Below, one piece after another: positions 19,617 to 28,279 of a stretch of 64,000 nucleotides of DNA. Source of the DNA: Myxococcota bacterium. GTDB lineage: Bacteria; Myxococcota; B64-G9. The DNA is taken from the NCBI GenBank assembly GCA_022710975.1, contig JAKLGA010000001.1:682001-746000 (forward strand). Reading direction: 5' to 3'. The first letter of the stretch is position 1. Every line of letters begins with the position of its first letter. A program made the translations under genes and the position numbers. Below the pieces are notes generated by a model, which was not told where the DNA came from, searched no databases, and saw only the letters and a program-made list of their open reading frames with translations.

Positions 19617-20253
19617 GGCCCTTGCGGAGCGCGATCACCACGGCCTCGGCCCGGCTGGTGGTGCCCAGCTTCTGGTAGATGTGGCCCAGGTGCGTGCGCA
19701 CCGTGCGGCGCTCGAGCTGCAGCACCTTGCCGGCCTCCTGGTTGGTCAACCCGCGGGCGATCATGGTCAGGATGTCGCGCTCCAGCTCCTCCAGGAGCTG
19801 GAGCGCCCCCTGGGGCTTGCCCTGGACGCTCTGGAAGTAGTTCCAGAAGCGGCGGGCCAGGCGCGGCTCGATGACCGTGCCGCCGGCCAGCACGTCCAGG
19901 ATCGCCTGGCGCAGGCGGGGCGGCGCCAGGCTCTTGACCAGGTAACCGCTGGCCCCGGCCTGGATGGCCTTGTACACCTTCACCTCGTCCTCGAACGAGG
20001 TGAGGATCAGCACCTCGGTCTGCGGGCGGGCCGCCTTGACGCGCGCGGTGACCTCGATGCCGTCGATGTCCGGCAGCTCGAGGTCCAGCAGCGCCAGGTG
20101 GGGCTGGAGCGCCGTGATGGCCTCCACGCCCGCCTCGCCCGACAGGGCGTTGCCCACCACCCGGAACTCCTCGAAGGCGCTGAGCAGCCGCAGCAGGTTC
20201 TTCATCGTCTTGGGGTCGTCCTCGACGACCACCAGCTCGATGGGCTCGCTCAC
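19603..20253 (-). CDS. NarL/FixJ-type response regulator (REC + LuxR HTH)
   Basis: The protein has 216 residues. The receiver domain (1-125) keeps the acidic pair E11/D12, phosphoacceptor D57 (LALLDLELPD), T85 and K107, so it should be phosphorylatable. A short linker leads to a LuxR-type helix-turn-helix at about 150-216 (LTNQEAGKVLQLERRTVRTHLGHIY). It is predicted to be a DNA-binding transcriptional regulator in the cytoplasm. Its start overlaps the stop of the upstream pseudokinase gene by 4 bp (ATGA), which suggests the two products act together. No histidine kinase lies nearby. Its 3' end overlaps the convergent giant TPR gene by 14 bp. Confidence 0.9.
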   Translation of the reverse strand: MSEPIELVVVEDDPKTMKNLLRLLSAFEEFRVVGNALSGEAGVEAITALQPHLALLDLELPDIDGIEVTARVKAARPQTEVLILTSFEDEVKVYKAIQAGASGYLVKSLAPPRLRQAILDVLAGGTVIEPRLARRFWNYFQSVQGKPQGALQLLEELERDILTMIARGLTNQEAGKVLQLERRTVRTHLGHIYQKLGTTSRAEAVVIALRKGLIQL

Positions 20254-22052
20254 GGGGGCCTCTTGGTGACGCGCAGCTTCTGCGTCCTCTTGCGCGACGG
20301 CTTCTTCTTGGGCGGGGGCGGCTTCGGCGCGGGCGGCGCGGGGCGCGCCTCGAGGAGCCCGGCGTCGGCCGCCGGGGCCCCGGCGTGCAGCTCCCGGGTG
20401 CCTCCGATCGTCACCTCGACCTGCTCATCGAAGAGCTTCTGGCCGTTCGGAAGCGTCAGCACCACCCGGTGCATGCCGGCCCGCAGCAACTTCTTCACCA
20501 GCGGGGTCGTGCCCGGCAGCAGCTCTCCGTCCAGGGTGATCTGGGCGGGCACGTCCGAGTCGATGCTCAGGAAGCCGATGGGCGAGGAGGGCCCGCTGGG
20601 CGGGCCCAGGGCTGGCTCCTCGGGGACCGAACCGAACCCGAAGTAGAGCACCAGCGCCACCACCAGGGCCAGCAGCCCGCCCGCGAGCAGGACCGTGGGC
20701 TTGCTCCAGGCCGGCCTGGCCCCGGCGGCCTTCAGCTCCCGCGTGTCGTGCTTGGGAGGCGTGACCTCGGCCGGCGGCGCGGGCTCGTCCACCGACACCA
20801 CGGGCATGACCTGGGTGTCCCGGACGGGCGCGTCCTCCTCGTCGGTGCCCTCGCCCTGCGCGAAACCCCGATCGAGCGGCTGGGTCGAGGTGGCCGGCGG
20901 GGCCGGGCTCCCGGCGGCCGGCTGCGCGAGCGGGACCGGGGGGGCCTCGAACTCCGCGGACCAGGCCCGGGCCGGTGCGGCCTGGGTGGCCCTGGACGGC
21001 AGCGGCGGCGGGGCGGGTGGCGGCGCCGCGGGCTGCGCGGGCGAGGCGGGCTGGGTCGGCTCCTCCGGCAGGCTGGCCAGGGACGGCAGCCGCGCCCCGA
21101 CCGCAGGGCCGGCCAGCGGGATCGGCTCGCCCTTGGCCGGGCGCTCCAGCGTGCCCGGCATCCCGGCCACCACGGCCTCGTTGGGGAACAGGCTGCGGAC
21201 GAACTCGATCACCCCGGCCTGGCCCTCGTCCGGGCCCTCGCTCATGGCCCGGCGGAGCTGCGCCACGGCGCGCTGCAGGGCGGCGCCGTTCTCGTGGCGG
21301 CTGTGGGGCGCGGTCCCCAGCGCCTTGACGAACACGGCGTCGCACGAGAACGGCAGGCTGCGGTCCAGCTTGGAGGGCGGCTGGATGGCCTGGTGGCGGG
21401 TGGAGACGCTGCCGCCGTCCCCCGCGCCCAGCGGCGGTTGGCCGGTGAGCAACCTGTACAGGATGGCCGCGGCCGAGAACACGTCGGCCTGGGTGCTGCC
21501 ACCCCGACCGTTGATCACCTCGGGCGGCAGGGTCTCCCGCCGGCCGCGGCGCGCCTTCTGCTTGAGCTCCTTGATGCCCATCAGCACCGACTCGTAGCCC
21601 ACGCCGTCCAGGCGGCTCAGCCCGTCCGCGCCCACCAGCACGTGGCGCGGATCGAGCCCGCCGTGGACCTGGCCAGCCTCGTGCAGCGCGGCCAGGCCGG
21701 CCAGGAAGTCCTCCCCGATCTTCAGGGTGCGCAGCGGCGAGATGTGCACCTCGCGGGACGAGAGGCGGTTCAGGGCGGTGGCCAGGTCGAAGCCCTCGAC
21801 GCGCTGGCTGATCCAGTAGTGGTCGCCGCCCGCCTCGACGAAGGCGACGTGGGGCAGGATGCACGGGTGCGCCAGGCCGGACACCGCCGCGGAGGCCGCG
21901 CGCAGCCCTTCCAGCACGCCGGGGGCGGACGCCACCGCGCGCAGCAGGCGGCGCACGGTCACCAGGCTGCGCCCGGAGTCGTCGAGCAGCCTGCCGACCC
22001 ACAGCTCGGCCAGGTTCTCGTCGGCCAGTTTCTCGATCAGCTCGAGCTGCAC
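20250..22052 (-). CDS. Ser/Thr kinase-like protein (probable pseudokinase) with TM segment and PEGA domain
   Basis: The protein has 600 residues with a GTG start. Residues 1-260 follow the bacterial Ser/Thr kinase fold, including the late segment TQADVFSAAAILYRLLTGQPP. Catalytic motifs are lost: the VAIK lysine position is R34, HRDLKPxN reads HGGLDPRH (130-137), and DFG reads DGV. A Pro/Ala-rich linker (about 300-440) leads to a TM helix (PTVLLAGGLLALVVALVLYF) and a PEGA-type C-terminal domain (GFLSIDSDVPAQITLDGELL) that would be periplasmic, where such domains are thought to bind surface components. A Lys/Arg/Pro-rich tail ends the protein. It likely signals allosterically; the overlapping response regulator is the obvious partner. 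Confidence 0.85.
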   Translation of the reverse strand: MQLELIEKLADENLAELWVGRLLDDSGRSLVTVRRLLRAVASAPGVLEGLRAASAAVSGLAHPCILPHVAFVEAGGDHYWISQRVEGFDLATALNRLSSREVHISPLRTLKIGEDFLAGLAALHEAGQVHGGLDPRHVLVGADGLSRLDGVGYESVLMGIKELKQKARRGRRETLPPEVINGRGGSTQADVFSAAAILYRLLTGQPPLGAGDGGSVSTRHQAIQPPSKLDRSLPFSCDAVFVKALGTAPHSRHENGAALQRAVAQLRRAMSEGPDEGQAGVIEFVRSLFPNEAVVAGMPGTLERPAKGEPIPLAGPAVGARLPSLASLPEEPTQPASPAQPAAPPPAPPPLPSRATQAAPARAWSAEFEAPPVPLAQPAAGSPAPPATSTQPLDRGFAQGEGTDEEDAPVRDTQVMPVVSVDEPAPPAEVTPPKHDTRELKAAGARPAWSKPTVLLAGGLLALVVALVLYFGFGSVPEEPALGPPSGPSSPIGFLSIDSDVPAQITLDGELLPGTTPLVKKLLRAGMHRVVLTLPNGQKLFDEQVEVTIGGTRELHAGAPAADAGLLEARPAPPAPKPPPPKKKPSRKRTQKLRVTKRPP

Positions 22053-22073
22053 ACCGCCTCCAGCCCCCGGGGC

Positions 22074-22400
22074 TCAGGCCTTGCGCGGGCGGACCACCCC
22101 GAGCAAGAGCTTGCAGTGCGGGCAGCGGGGCAGGTCCGCCGAGGGCAGCGGGCCGTGGCAGGCCGGGCACTCCGGCCCCCGTGCCTCGCGCAGGCGTTCC
22201 GCGCGCTCGTGGCGAGCGATCCGGCGCTCCTCCAGGTAGGCCTTGATCACCCGGCGCTCGCTCGGCAACAGGTGGCCGCGCAGGCCGGCGGCCAGCAGCA
22301 GGTCGAGGAGCTGCTCCAGGCGCTCCAGGTGGGCCTCGCCGTCCCTCGCCTGCCTGGCCCTGCGCGGCGGCTGCCGCGGCTGTCTGGGGGTCGAGCCCAT
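22074..22400 (-). CDS. Small zinc-ribbon protein
   Basis: ATG 22400 (MGSTPRQPRQ) is preferred over the longer open frame, whose extra part overlaps the promoter of the divergent OmpA-like gene. The 108-residue product has a Pro/Arg-rich start, a helical Leu/Glu/Arg-rich middle, and a C-terminal zinc ribbon with two CxxC knuckles (CPACHGPLP...CPHC) at about 75-100. It lies 21 bp upstream of the pseudokinase gene and is probably co-transcribed with it, so it may belong to the same signalling unit. Confidence 0.7.
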   Translation of the reverse strand: MGSTPRQPRQPPRRARQARDGEAHLERLEQLLDLLLAAGLRGHLLPSERRVIKAYLEERRIARHERAERLREARGPECPACHGPLPSADLPRCPHCKLLLGVVRPRKA

Positions 22401-22499
22401 CTCGGTCGTTCCTCGGCCGCCAGAATCCCACAGATGGCGGGCCGACGCAAGCGTGCAGGCCGCCAGGGTATTTCTGGCGCGGCGGGCGTTTCGGGAATG

Positions 22500-22528
22500 T
22501 TGCACCTCGACCGGAGCTGCGCTAGGCT
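22500..22528 (+). promoter_or_regulatory. Candidate sigma-70 promoter for the OmpA-like gene
   Basis: TTGCAC (22500-22505), a 17-bp spacer and TAGGCT (22523-22528). The predicted start of transcription is about 42 nt before the ATG at 22577. Confidence 0.5.
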
Positions 22529-22576
22529 GAGGCCGCGGACGAAGGACCCTGTCCAGGGTGGAGCGGTGGGACTCGC

Positions 22577-23935
22577 ATGAGACGCGCAAGCGCATTCAGC
22601 CTCGTGGTGGCGATGACCGGGATCCTGGCCCTGGCCTCGCCTGCCTCGGCCGCCTCCCCCAAGATCCAGCTCTTCGAGGACGTCGAGAAGGGGCTGTTCC
22701 TGGGGGGCCGGGCGGGCTTCAGCTGGAACTTCCTGCCGCCCGTGGACGAACCGGGGCCCGGCCTGCACCTCGGCCTGGAGCTGGGCTACGACGTGCTGGA
22801 CGTCCTGCGGGTGAAGGTCGGCTTCAACGACAGCCTGTACTCCGCGGCCACGGACAACCACCGCGGGGAGCGTTTCAGGATGGACTACGAGCACCGGCTG
22901 CTGTACGCCGGGGTCGGCTTCGCGCCCTTCGCCACCGAGCGCCTGTTCTTCTACCTCAACGCCGGGCTCGGCTACCTGTTCACCACCCCCAAGAGCATGG
23001 ACGGGGTGCCGGTGGCCGGGGACGACGACCTCGCCATCCTGGCCGGGTGCAGCCTGGAGTACTACACCAAGCTGCGCCACTTCTCCTTCGGGCTCGAGGC
23101 CGAGGCGACCATCCTGCCCATCCGCGGCGACGTGTCCCTGGCGATCTACCCGATGGTGCGCTTCACCTGGGGCTTCAACGAGGTGCGCGAGGTCAAGCCG
23201 CCCGAGGACCGGGACTTCGACGGGGTGCCCGACGACAAGGACGCCTGCCCGGACAAGTGGGGCCCGGAGTGGAACAAGGGCTGCCCCGAGCCGGACACCG
23301 ACGGCGACGGGGTGGTGGATCGCGAGGATCGCTGCCCCGAGGTGCCGGGCCCCAAGGACAACGCCGGCTGCCCGCGCGAGGTCGATCGCGACAAGGACGG
23401 GCTGGCCGACAACCTGGACCGCTGCCCGGATCAGCCGGGTCCCCGCGAGAACGAGGGCTGCCCCGAGGCCGACCAGGACGAGGACGGCATCCCGGACAAG
23501 ATCGACCTGTGCCCGGAGAAGAAGGGCTTCAAGGAGTTCGAGGGCTGCCAGAAGAAGTCGGACATCAAGATCAAGCTGAGCCGCAAGGCCATCGAGCTGC
23601 GGGAGCAGATCCACTTCGAGACCAACAAGGACGTGATCAAGCCCGACTCGTTCGCCCTGCTCGACCAGGTGGCCGCCACCCTAACCAACTACGCGGAGAT
23701 CCGCAAGCTGGAGATCCAGGGCCACACCGACGACGTGGGCCCGAGCGCCTACAACCAGAACCTGAGCCAGCGCCGCGCCCAGGCCGTGGTGAACTACCTG
23801 ACCAGGAAGGGCGTGGACCCGAACCGGCTGCAGGCCAACGGCTACGGCGAGGACAAGCCCCTGGCCACCAACAAGACGGCCGAGGGCCGGGCCATCAACC
23901 GCCGGGTCGAGATGATCATCATGGAGCGCGACTAG
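22577..23935 (+). CDS. OmpA-family outer-membrane protein with thrombospondin type-3 repeats
   Basis: The protein has 452 residues. A signal peptide (1-26, ending PASAASP) is followed by a beta-barrel-like N-terminal half (about 30-205; alternating aromatic strands such as HLGLELGYDV, RLLYAGVGFAP). Residues about 210-330 hold four TSP type-3 calcium-binding repeats (DRDFDGVPDDKDACPDKWG, DTDGDGVVDREDRCPE and relatives). The C-terminal 115 residues are an OmpA domain (FETNKDVIKP...LEIQGHTDDVG...NQNLSQRRAQAV...NRRVEM) that binds peptidoglycan non-covalently. The order barrel, TSP3, OmpA is a known outer-membrane anchor architecture. It has its own promoter and is divergent from the kinase cluster. 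Confidence 0.93.
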   Translation: MRRASAFSLVVAMTGILALASPASAASPKIQLFEDVEKGLFLGGRAGFSWNFLPPVDEPGPGLHLGLELGYDVLDVLRVKVGFNDSLYSAATDNHRGERFRMDYEHRLLYAGVGFAPFATERLFFYLNAGLGYLFTTPKSMDGVPVAGDDDLAILAGCSLEYYTKLRHFSFGLEAEATILPIRGDVSLAIYPMVRFTWGFNEVREVKPPEDRDFDGVPDDKDACPDKWGPEWNKGCPEPDTDGDGVVDREDRCPEVPGPKDNAGCPREVDRDKDGLADNLDRCPDQPGPRENEGCPEADQDEDGIPDKIDLCPEKKGFKEFEGCQKKSDIKIKLSRKAIELREQIHFETNKDVIKPDSFALLDQVAATLTNYAEIRKLEIQGHTDDVGPSAYNQNLSQRRAQAVVNYLTRKGVDPNRLQANGYGEDKPLATNKTAEGRAINRRVEMIIMERD

Positions 23936-24029
23936 TAACTCGAGCGCGCCTCCCAGCGCGAGGAGTTTCCTGTCCGTGGCGCCCCACGCCATGGACCAGC
24001 GGCGCGCGCCCTCCGTCCCCCCATCCTTC

Positions 24030-24062
24030 GCTCGTGCTTCGTGCGGCGTGCGGCGCACGAGC
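24030..24062. other. Stem-loop in the intergenic region between two convergent genes
   Basis: GCTCGTGC (24030-24037) and GCACGAGC (24055-24062) form an 8-bp perfect inverted repeat with a 17-nt loop. It lies between the 3' ends of the OmpA-like gene and the metallopeptidase gene (gap 23936-24217, otherwise without a supported gene). No T-tract follows on either strand, so a terminator role is uncertain. Confidence 0.35.
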
Positions 24063-24217
24063 CCGAGCTCTTGGTCCCAGGTCCCGAGTCCCTGGTTCCT
24101 CGGCCCGCTGCCTCCACCCTCGAGGAGAATCCTCCGACCCCGGCCTCCGACGAAGGTAGGTGATCAGGGACGGCTCGAGGGGGCCCGAAGAGGGAGCTCG
24201 GAGAGGTGGTGCGGGGG

Positions 24218-26545
24218 CTAGCGAGAGGAAGACCGGCGGCGGAGCGCGCCCAGGCAGACCAGGCCGAGCAGCCCGAGCAGGCCGAGGCCCAGGCCCGTGG
24301 CGCCCGCGCCGGCGCCGGCGCAGCCGCTGCTGCCGCCCACGCACAGCCAGGAGCCGTCCCGGTACTCGGAGGTGAAGCCCGCGCGGCAGTCGGGCGCGCA
24401 CACGCTCTGCCCGTCCAGGACCTCGGGGTGCTGGCCCTCCGGGCACTCCCCGTCCTGGCCGCCATCCGCGCCCCCGTCCGCGCCGGAGTCGTCGCCGGCG
24501 TCCTCGCCGTCCGCGCCGCCGTCCTCGCCGTCGGGGCCGCCGTCGGGCTGGGGCACCGCGACCTCGCCCGAGATGGTGTACTCGGTGGAGGGCTGGGCGC
24601 GGTTGACCGGGTGGAAGAAGTAGGTGTGGCCGGGCTCGAACTGCCCGCCGGCCTGGGTGAGGTCGAAGGTGCCGCCCTGCTCCAGGATGAAGTCGTAGGT
24701 CGAGGTGAGCCCAGCCATGCCCAGGCTGTGCTGCACGGGCTGATCGGCGCGCACCAGCAGCTCCACGTCGCTGGTGCCCACGCTGACCGTCCACTCCACG
24801 GTGAGCGCGGTCGCCTCGGCCGGGAGCTCGGCCTTGTAGTGCAGCTCCGCGGGCACGAAGGCGACCATGTTGCCGTACTGGCCCAGCATCTCCTTGCCGA
24901 TCACCAGGCCGGTGTGGCCCTCGGGGGTGAGGGTGATGAAGCGCTCGCAGCCCGGCAGCCCGCGGCGGGTGGCGATGTCCTGGACCTGGCCCTGCTGGGT
25001 CGCGTCCAGCACCAGCGCGCTGCGGGTGAGGAAGGTCTGCGTGGCGGTGGGGATGTCGATGTCCTGGGGGAAGGCGGCGATCACGTCCAGGTAGAGCGGG
25101 TCCACGATGGCCTCGCCCAGCAGGGTGCGCACCTCCCACAAGAACCCGCTCCACACCATGCCGTCGTCGTGCCCCTCGCCGTACAGCCCGTCCGGGCAGG
25201 TGTAGTCGTTGTCCACGATGCGCAGGTAGCCCTTGGGCAGGGCCTGCGGCAGCCGGGAGGCGAAGTACTCGCCCAGGATGGGGTCCTCCAGCGCGGCGCA
25301 GGAGAAGTAGTCCGCGGTGGCCTCGTTCAGCGCCAGGCCCCAGAACACCGGGCCGTAGGGGTCCATGTCGAACATGCCGGCCTGCGAGAACTCGCCGAAC
25401 ACGTGGTGGCCGTACTCGTGGAAGATGACGTCGTTGTCCACCGCCAGGTCGATGGTGGTCCACTGGCCCATCATGATGGCCGGGCCGTTCTGGAAGCTGG
25501 CCTCCTGGGGGCTGTAGAAGGCGTTGGGCCCGTCGGTGTAGCGCATGGGGTAGTTCACCCCGACCTTGAGCGGGCTCGGGTCGGCCCCCAGGCCGACGAA
25601 GTAATCCCGGACGGTGTTGATGGCGTAGTAGCCCTGCACCTCGACGAACAGGTCGCTGTTGAGGTTGGGGTCGTTCTCGTTCTCTGGGACGATCAGGTAG
25701 TCGCCGTTCGCGTCCGGCGCGGCGAGCTGCACCGGGGTGCAGGAGCCGGCGGCGGAGCCGGTGCAGTTGTACACCTCGACGTGCTCGCCGCTGAGGTGCT
25801 CGAGGGAGGTGAGGTACAGCAGCTCCACCTCCTCCCAGGAGCCGCGGGTCGGGTTCTGCGGGTAGGCGTAGCCGCGGGCCATGGGCGAGCGCTGGTAGGC
25901 CCACAGCACCCGCGCGTCGGGGCCGGCCACGATGAAGGTGTGGTCGCCGAGCGGCCTCGAGGCCGGCAGGGTCACCAGGTGCGCCTTGAGGAACGCCTCC
26001 GGGCCGGGCAGCCACACGGTCTCGATCCGGGCGGGGCCGCGCAGCAGCCCGCCGCCGCCCAGGAAGGCCGCCTCGGCCTGGTCGCGGGCCGCCTCGGGCG
26101 AGGCCAGGGCCGCGTCCAGGCGCTGGGCGCCCGCCGGGCGCGCGCCCAGGATCAGGCTGGTGAGCCGCCCGGCCGGATCGAAGGCCAGGCTGGCCGAGCC
26201 GCCCACGACCGGCAGTCCCTGGATGCGCTGCTCGAGCTGCACCACGCGGCCGAGCGGGGTGGCCACGCTGCGCGTGACCACGAGCTCGCTGCGCTCGTCG
26301 CCTGGCAGCAGGAGCTCGCGGTGCCCGGCCACGAAGGCCTGGGCCCGCTCGATGGCGTTCCGGCCGGGGAGCCACAGCCCGAGCCCGCCCACCACGCGGG
26401 GCGCCTGGCCGGGCGCCGCCCGCCAGACCGTGGGCGCGGAGCCGTTCTCCTCGGTGAGCTGCTGCAGGGCCGGCTCGGCCGCCAGCGACGGGCCAGCCAG
26501 CAGGAGCAGGGCCAGGATCGCCGCCAGGGTTGCGCTTCTGGGCAT
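24218..26545 (-). CDS. Secreted zinc metallopeptidase (M4/M36 thermolysin-fungalysin type) with MYXO-CTERM-like tail
   Basis: The protein has 775 residues. ATG 26545 is chosen over a GTG 6 bp upstream because GGAGG sits 5 nt before it. A signal peptide (1-22) precedes a fungalysin/thermolysin-type propeptide (QRIQGLPVVGGSASLAFDPAG, about 105-130). The catalytic zinc motif HEYGHH begins at H376, and the second-helix motif NEATADYFSCA supplies the downstream Glu of gluzincins. After a beta domain comes an acidic Asp/Gly linker (GGPDGEDGGADGEDAGDD), a Cys-containing segment, and a C-terminus of Cys, Gly/Leu-rich helix and RRR, typical of MYXO-CTERM surface-anchoring tails. It is predicted to degrade extracellular protein while anchored at the cell surface. 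Confidence 0.88.
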   Translation of the reverse strand: MPRSATLAAILALLLLAGPSLAAEPALQQLTEENGSAPTVWRAAPGQAPRVVGGLGLWLPGRNAIERAQAFVAGHRELLLPGDERSELVVTRSVATPLGRVVQLEQRIQGLPVVGGSASLAFDPAGRLTSLILGARPAGAQRLDAALASPEAARDQAEAAFLGGGGLLRGPARIETVWLPGPEAFLKAHLVTLPASRPLGDHTFIVAGPDARVLWAYQRSPMARGYAYPQNPTRGSWEEVELLYLTSLEHLSGEHVEVYNCTGSAAGSCTPVQLAAPDANGDYLIVPENENDPNLNSDLFVEVQGYYAINTVRDYFVGLGADPSPLKVGVNYPMRYTDGPNAFYSPQEASFQNGPAIMMGQWTTIDLAVDNDVIFHEYGHHVFGEFSQAGMFDMDPYGPVFWGLALNEATADYFSCAALEDPILGEYFASRLPQALPKGYLRIVDNDYTCPDGLYGEGHDDGMVWSGFLWEVRTLLGEAIVDPLYLDVIAAFPQDIDIPTATQTFLTRSALVLDATQQGQVQDIATRRGLPGCERFITLTPEGHTGLVIGKEMLGQYGNMVAFVPAELHYKAELPAEATALTVEWTVSVGTSDVELLVRADQPVQHSLGMAGLTSTYDFILEQGGTFDLTQAGGQFEPGHTYFFHPVNRAQPSTEYTISGEVAVPQPDGGPDGEDGGADGEDAGDDSGADGGADGGQDGECPEGQHPEVLDGQSVCAPDCRAGFTSEYRDGSWLCVGGSSGCAGAGAGATGLGLGLLGLLGLVCLGALRRRSSSR

Positions 26546-26637
26546 GGGCACCTCCAGGGATCGTGCGGGGATACGGCCAGGGACCCTGCCTGGGATATTG
26601 GCAACTTCGGGGCCGGGGCGTCAAGCGGGCCGGGGGC

Positions 26638-26955
26638 TCAGGCCTCGGGTTCCTGGGCGTCGAGGTCCGGGGTGAGCACCAGGCGGATGGCGGCCAGGCG
26701 GCCCAGCTCGCGCTGCACGGCCAGCCAGTGGTTCAGCCGCTGCTGGAGCTCGTTCGTGCTGGCCACCTGCTCCTGGCTCTCGCCCTGCCCGAAGGGGCTG
26801 GCGAGCTTCACCCTCAGCCGGTAGCGGGTGGCGTCCACGGCCACGAACGACTCGTCGCGCTGGTGCTGGCTGGAGGCCAGCTCGAAACGCCCGAGCAGCC
26901 CGAGCAGGTGCTCCGCCAGCTCGCGCGCGTCCTGATCCACGAGGGGGTCGGTCAT
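26638..26955 (-). CDS. Hypothetical 105-residue protein
   Basis: A small, charged, mostly helical protein with ATG 26955 and no signal peptide or membrane segment. The central part (FVAVDATRYRLRVKLASPFGQ) suggests a short beta sheet flanked by helices. I do not recognise the family. It lies upstream of, and on the same strand as, the metallopeptidase gene, 92 bp before it, and is divergent from the small lipoprotein gene. Confidence 0.55.
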   Translation of the reverse strand: MTDPLVDQDARELAEHLLGLLGRFELASSQHQRDESFVAVDATRYRLRVKLASPFGQGESQEQVASTNELQQRLNHWLAVQRELGRLAAIRLVLTPDLDAQEPEA

Positions 26956-27005
26956 GCAGGTGTGGTTAGCACGGCCGCCCGGCTCCGCGTAAATCGAGCG
27001 TTTCG

Positions 27006-27034
27006 TTGACCCGGGCGGCTCGGCTTGATACCTT
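27006..27034 (+). promoter_or_regulatory. Candidate sigma-70 promoter for the 48-residue lipoprotein gene
   Basis: TTGACC (27006-27011), 17 bp, TACCTT (27029-27034). The start of transcription would be near 27041, about 50 nt before the ATG at 27092. Confidence 0.55.
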
Positions 27035-27091
27035 GGGTCCTGTCCGCGGTGGAACCTCTCTTACTTGCCTGCGAGGCTGGAGGAGCACACC

Positions 27092-27238
27092 ATGCGCCGC
27101 TTGATTTCGTGGCTGGTCGTCGTCGTTCTCGGCCTGGGCATGCTGACCCTGACCGGGTGCCCGAAGAAGGTGGTCAAGGAGGAGGCCCCGGACGGCGACA
27201 CCGTCGAGAACCCCGATCCCCGGCCCAAGCCCGGGTGA
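27092..27238 (+). CDS. 48-residue lipoprotein
   Basis: A short gene from ATG 27092 to TGA 27238 with a strong ribosome site (GGAGG, 7 nt before the ATG) and a good promoter upstream. The product starts with Arg-Arg, a hydrophobic core (LISWLVVVVLGLGMLTL) and the lipobox LTGC, then a charged tail of about 26 residues ending in Pro/Lys-rich sequence. It is therefore a lipid-anchored micro-protein, comparable in layout to small entericidin-like or unnamed envelope lipopeptides. Function is unknown. A barrel-like protein gene follows 64 bp later. Confidence 0.7.
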   Translation: MRRLISWLVVVVLGLGMLTLTGCPKKVVKEEAPDGDTVENPDPRPKPG

Positions 27239-27302
27239 ACCGGCGAGCGTCCGCGCCTCCGATCCGCTTCAGTCAGCCGTGGGGGGAGAGGGGACAGGAC
27301 TC

Positions 27303-28199
27303 ATGTGGGGACGGAAGCGGCCGGTGGTGGTGGGGTGCGCCCTGCTGGGGCTGATCCTCTCGGTGGGCGTGGCCGCTGAAGAAGAAGAGGAGGATCAGAG
27401 GAAGAAACACCGCCGGGCGTCCATGCTCAACGAGACCGGCGACCTGGAGGCCGGGTTCTCCCTGGGTGTCCCGATCGTCGACGGCCAGGAGGGGCTCACG
27501 TTCAGCCTGGGCGGCAGCTTCAACTTCCGGGATCCCTTCGCGCTGTCCCTGGGCTGGAGCCTGTTCCAGGATCCCGAGGGCCGGGTCCTGCCCGGCAACC
27601 TCAAGCTGGACAGCGGACTCCTCATCCACACCAACTTCGACAAGGGGCCGCCCTACGCGGGCATCGGCGCTGGCTGTGGACTGGGGCTCGGGCTGTGGCC
27701 GGTGGACGAACAGGTGCGCACGCGGACCGTGCCCCTGGCCCTGGTGGCCGATCGTCGTTGGGTCCGCTCCTTGCCCGAGAGCGTCGTGCTGAGCCCCCAC
27801 GTCACCGGCTTCCTCTCGCTGGACTGGCTGGTGGGGGCGGTGCGCATCGGCTCGGACATCGCCTTGCCTGTCTACCGGCGGGAGGCCAGGGACGTCCAGG
27901 CGTCGCTCGTATACTCCTTCTCCTTCGGCGGGGCCTTCGGGGAGCCCAAGTACTGGACAAACACCTACGCCATCGGCGGAGCGGGCCTGGTGAGCTTCGG
28001 GGAGGGAGGAGAACATGGGTTCTCCCTCACCGCGTACTCGTCGTTCTGGTGGTGGAAGCCCTGGCTGGAGTTCTTCGTGTCGGGCAGCGTGCCGCTGGTG
28101 GGGGAGACCTTCAAGCTCGAGGGCATCGTGCACCTCGGCGTGGACATCGGCTTCGAGGAGCTCCTGGGCAAGGACCCGGATCACCTGCCGCACCGCTGA
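27303..28199 (+). CDS. Exported barrel-like hypothetical protein
   Basis: The protein has 298 residues. ATG 27303 is preferred to a GTG 24 bp upstream because a purine-rich ribosome site (GGGGAGAGGGG) precedes it and it opens directly into a signal peptide (RKRPVVVGCALLGLILSVGVAA). The mature part starts with a Glu/Asp/Lys-rich segment and continues with alternating Gly/aromatic strands (FSLGGSFNF, FSLTAYSSFWWWKPWLEFFVSG) as in outer-membrane beta-barrels. No family is recognised. It may be co-transcribed with the upstream small lipoprotein. Confidence 0.65.
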   Translation: MWGRKRPVVVGCALLGLILSVGVAAEEEEEDQRKKHRRASMLNETGDLEAGFSLGVPIVDGQEGLTFSLGGSFNFRDPFALSLGWSLFQDPEGRVLPGNLKLDSGLLIHTNFDKGPPYAGIGAGCGLGLGLWPVDEQVRTRTVPLALVADRRWVRSLPESVVLSPHVTGFLSLDWLVGAVRIGSDIALPVYRREARDVQASLVYSFSFGGAFGEPKYWTNTYAIGGAGLVSFGEGGEHGFSLTAYSSFWWWKPWLEFFVSGSVPLVGETFKLEGIVHLGVDIGFEELLGKDPDHLPHR

Positions 28200-28279
28200 C
28201 CTCCGGTCGCGGGGAGCTGCTGGAGCCCCCGGCGGCCTCGATCATCCCCCCCGGGCCGGGCCCTGCCCGGGCCGCTGGA

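Noticed and set aside
28245-28275. Terminator between two convergent genes at 28.2 kb
   Set aside because: GC-only complementary words exist, but the stem is only 6 bp and no T-tract follows.
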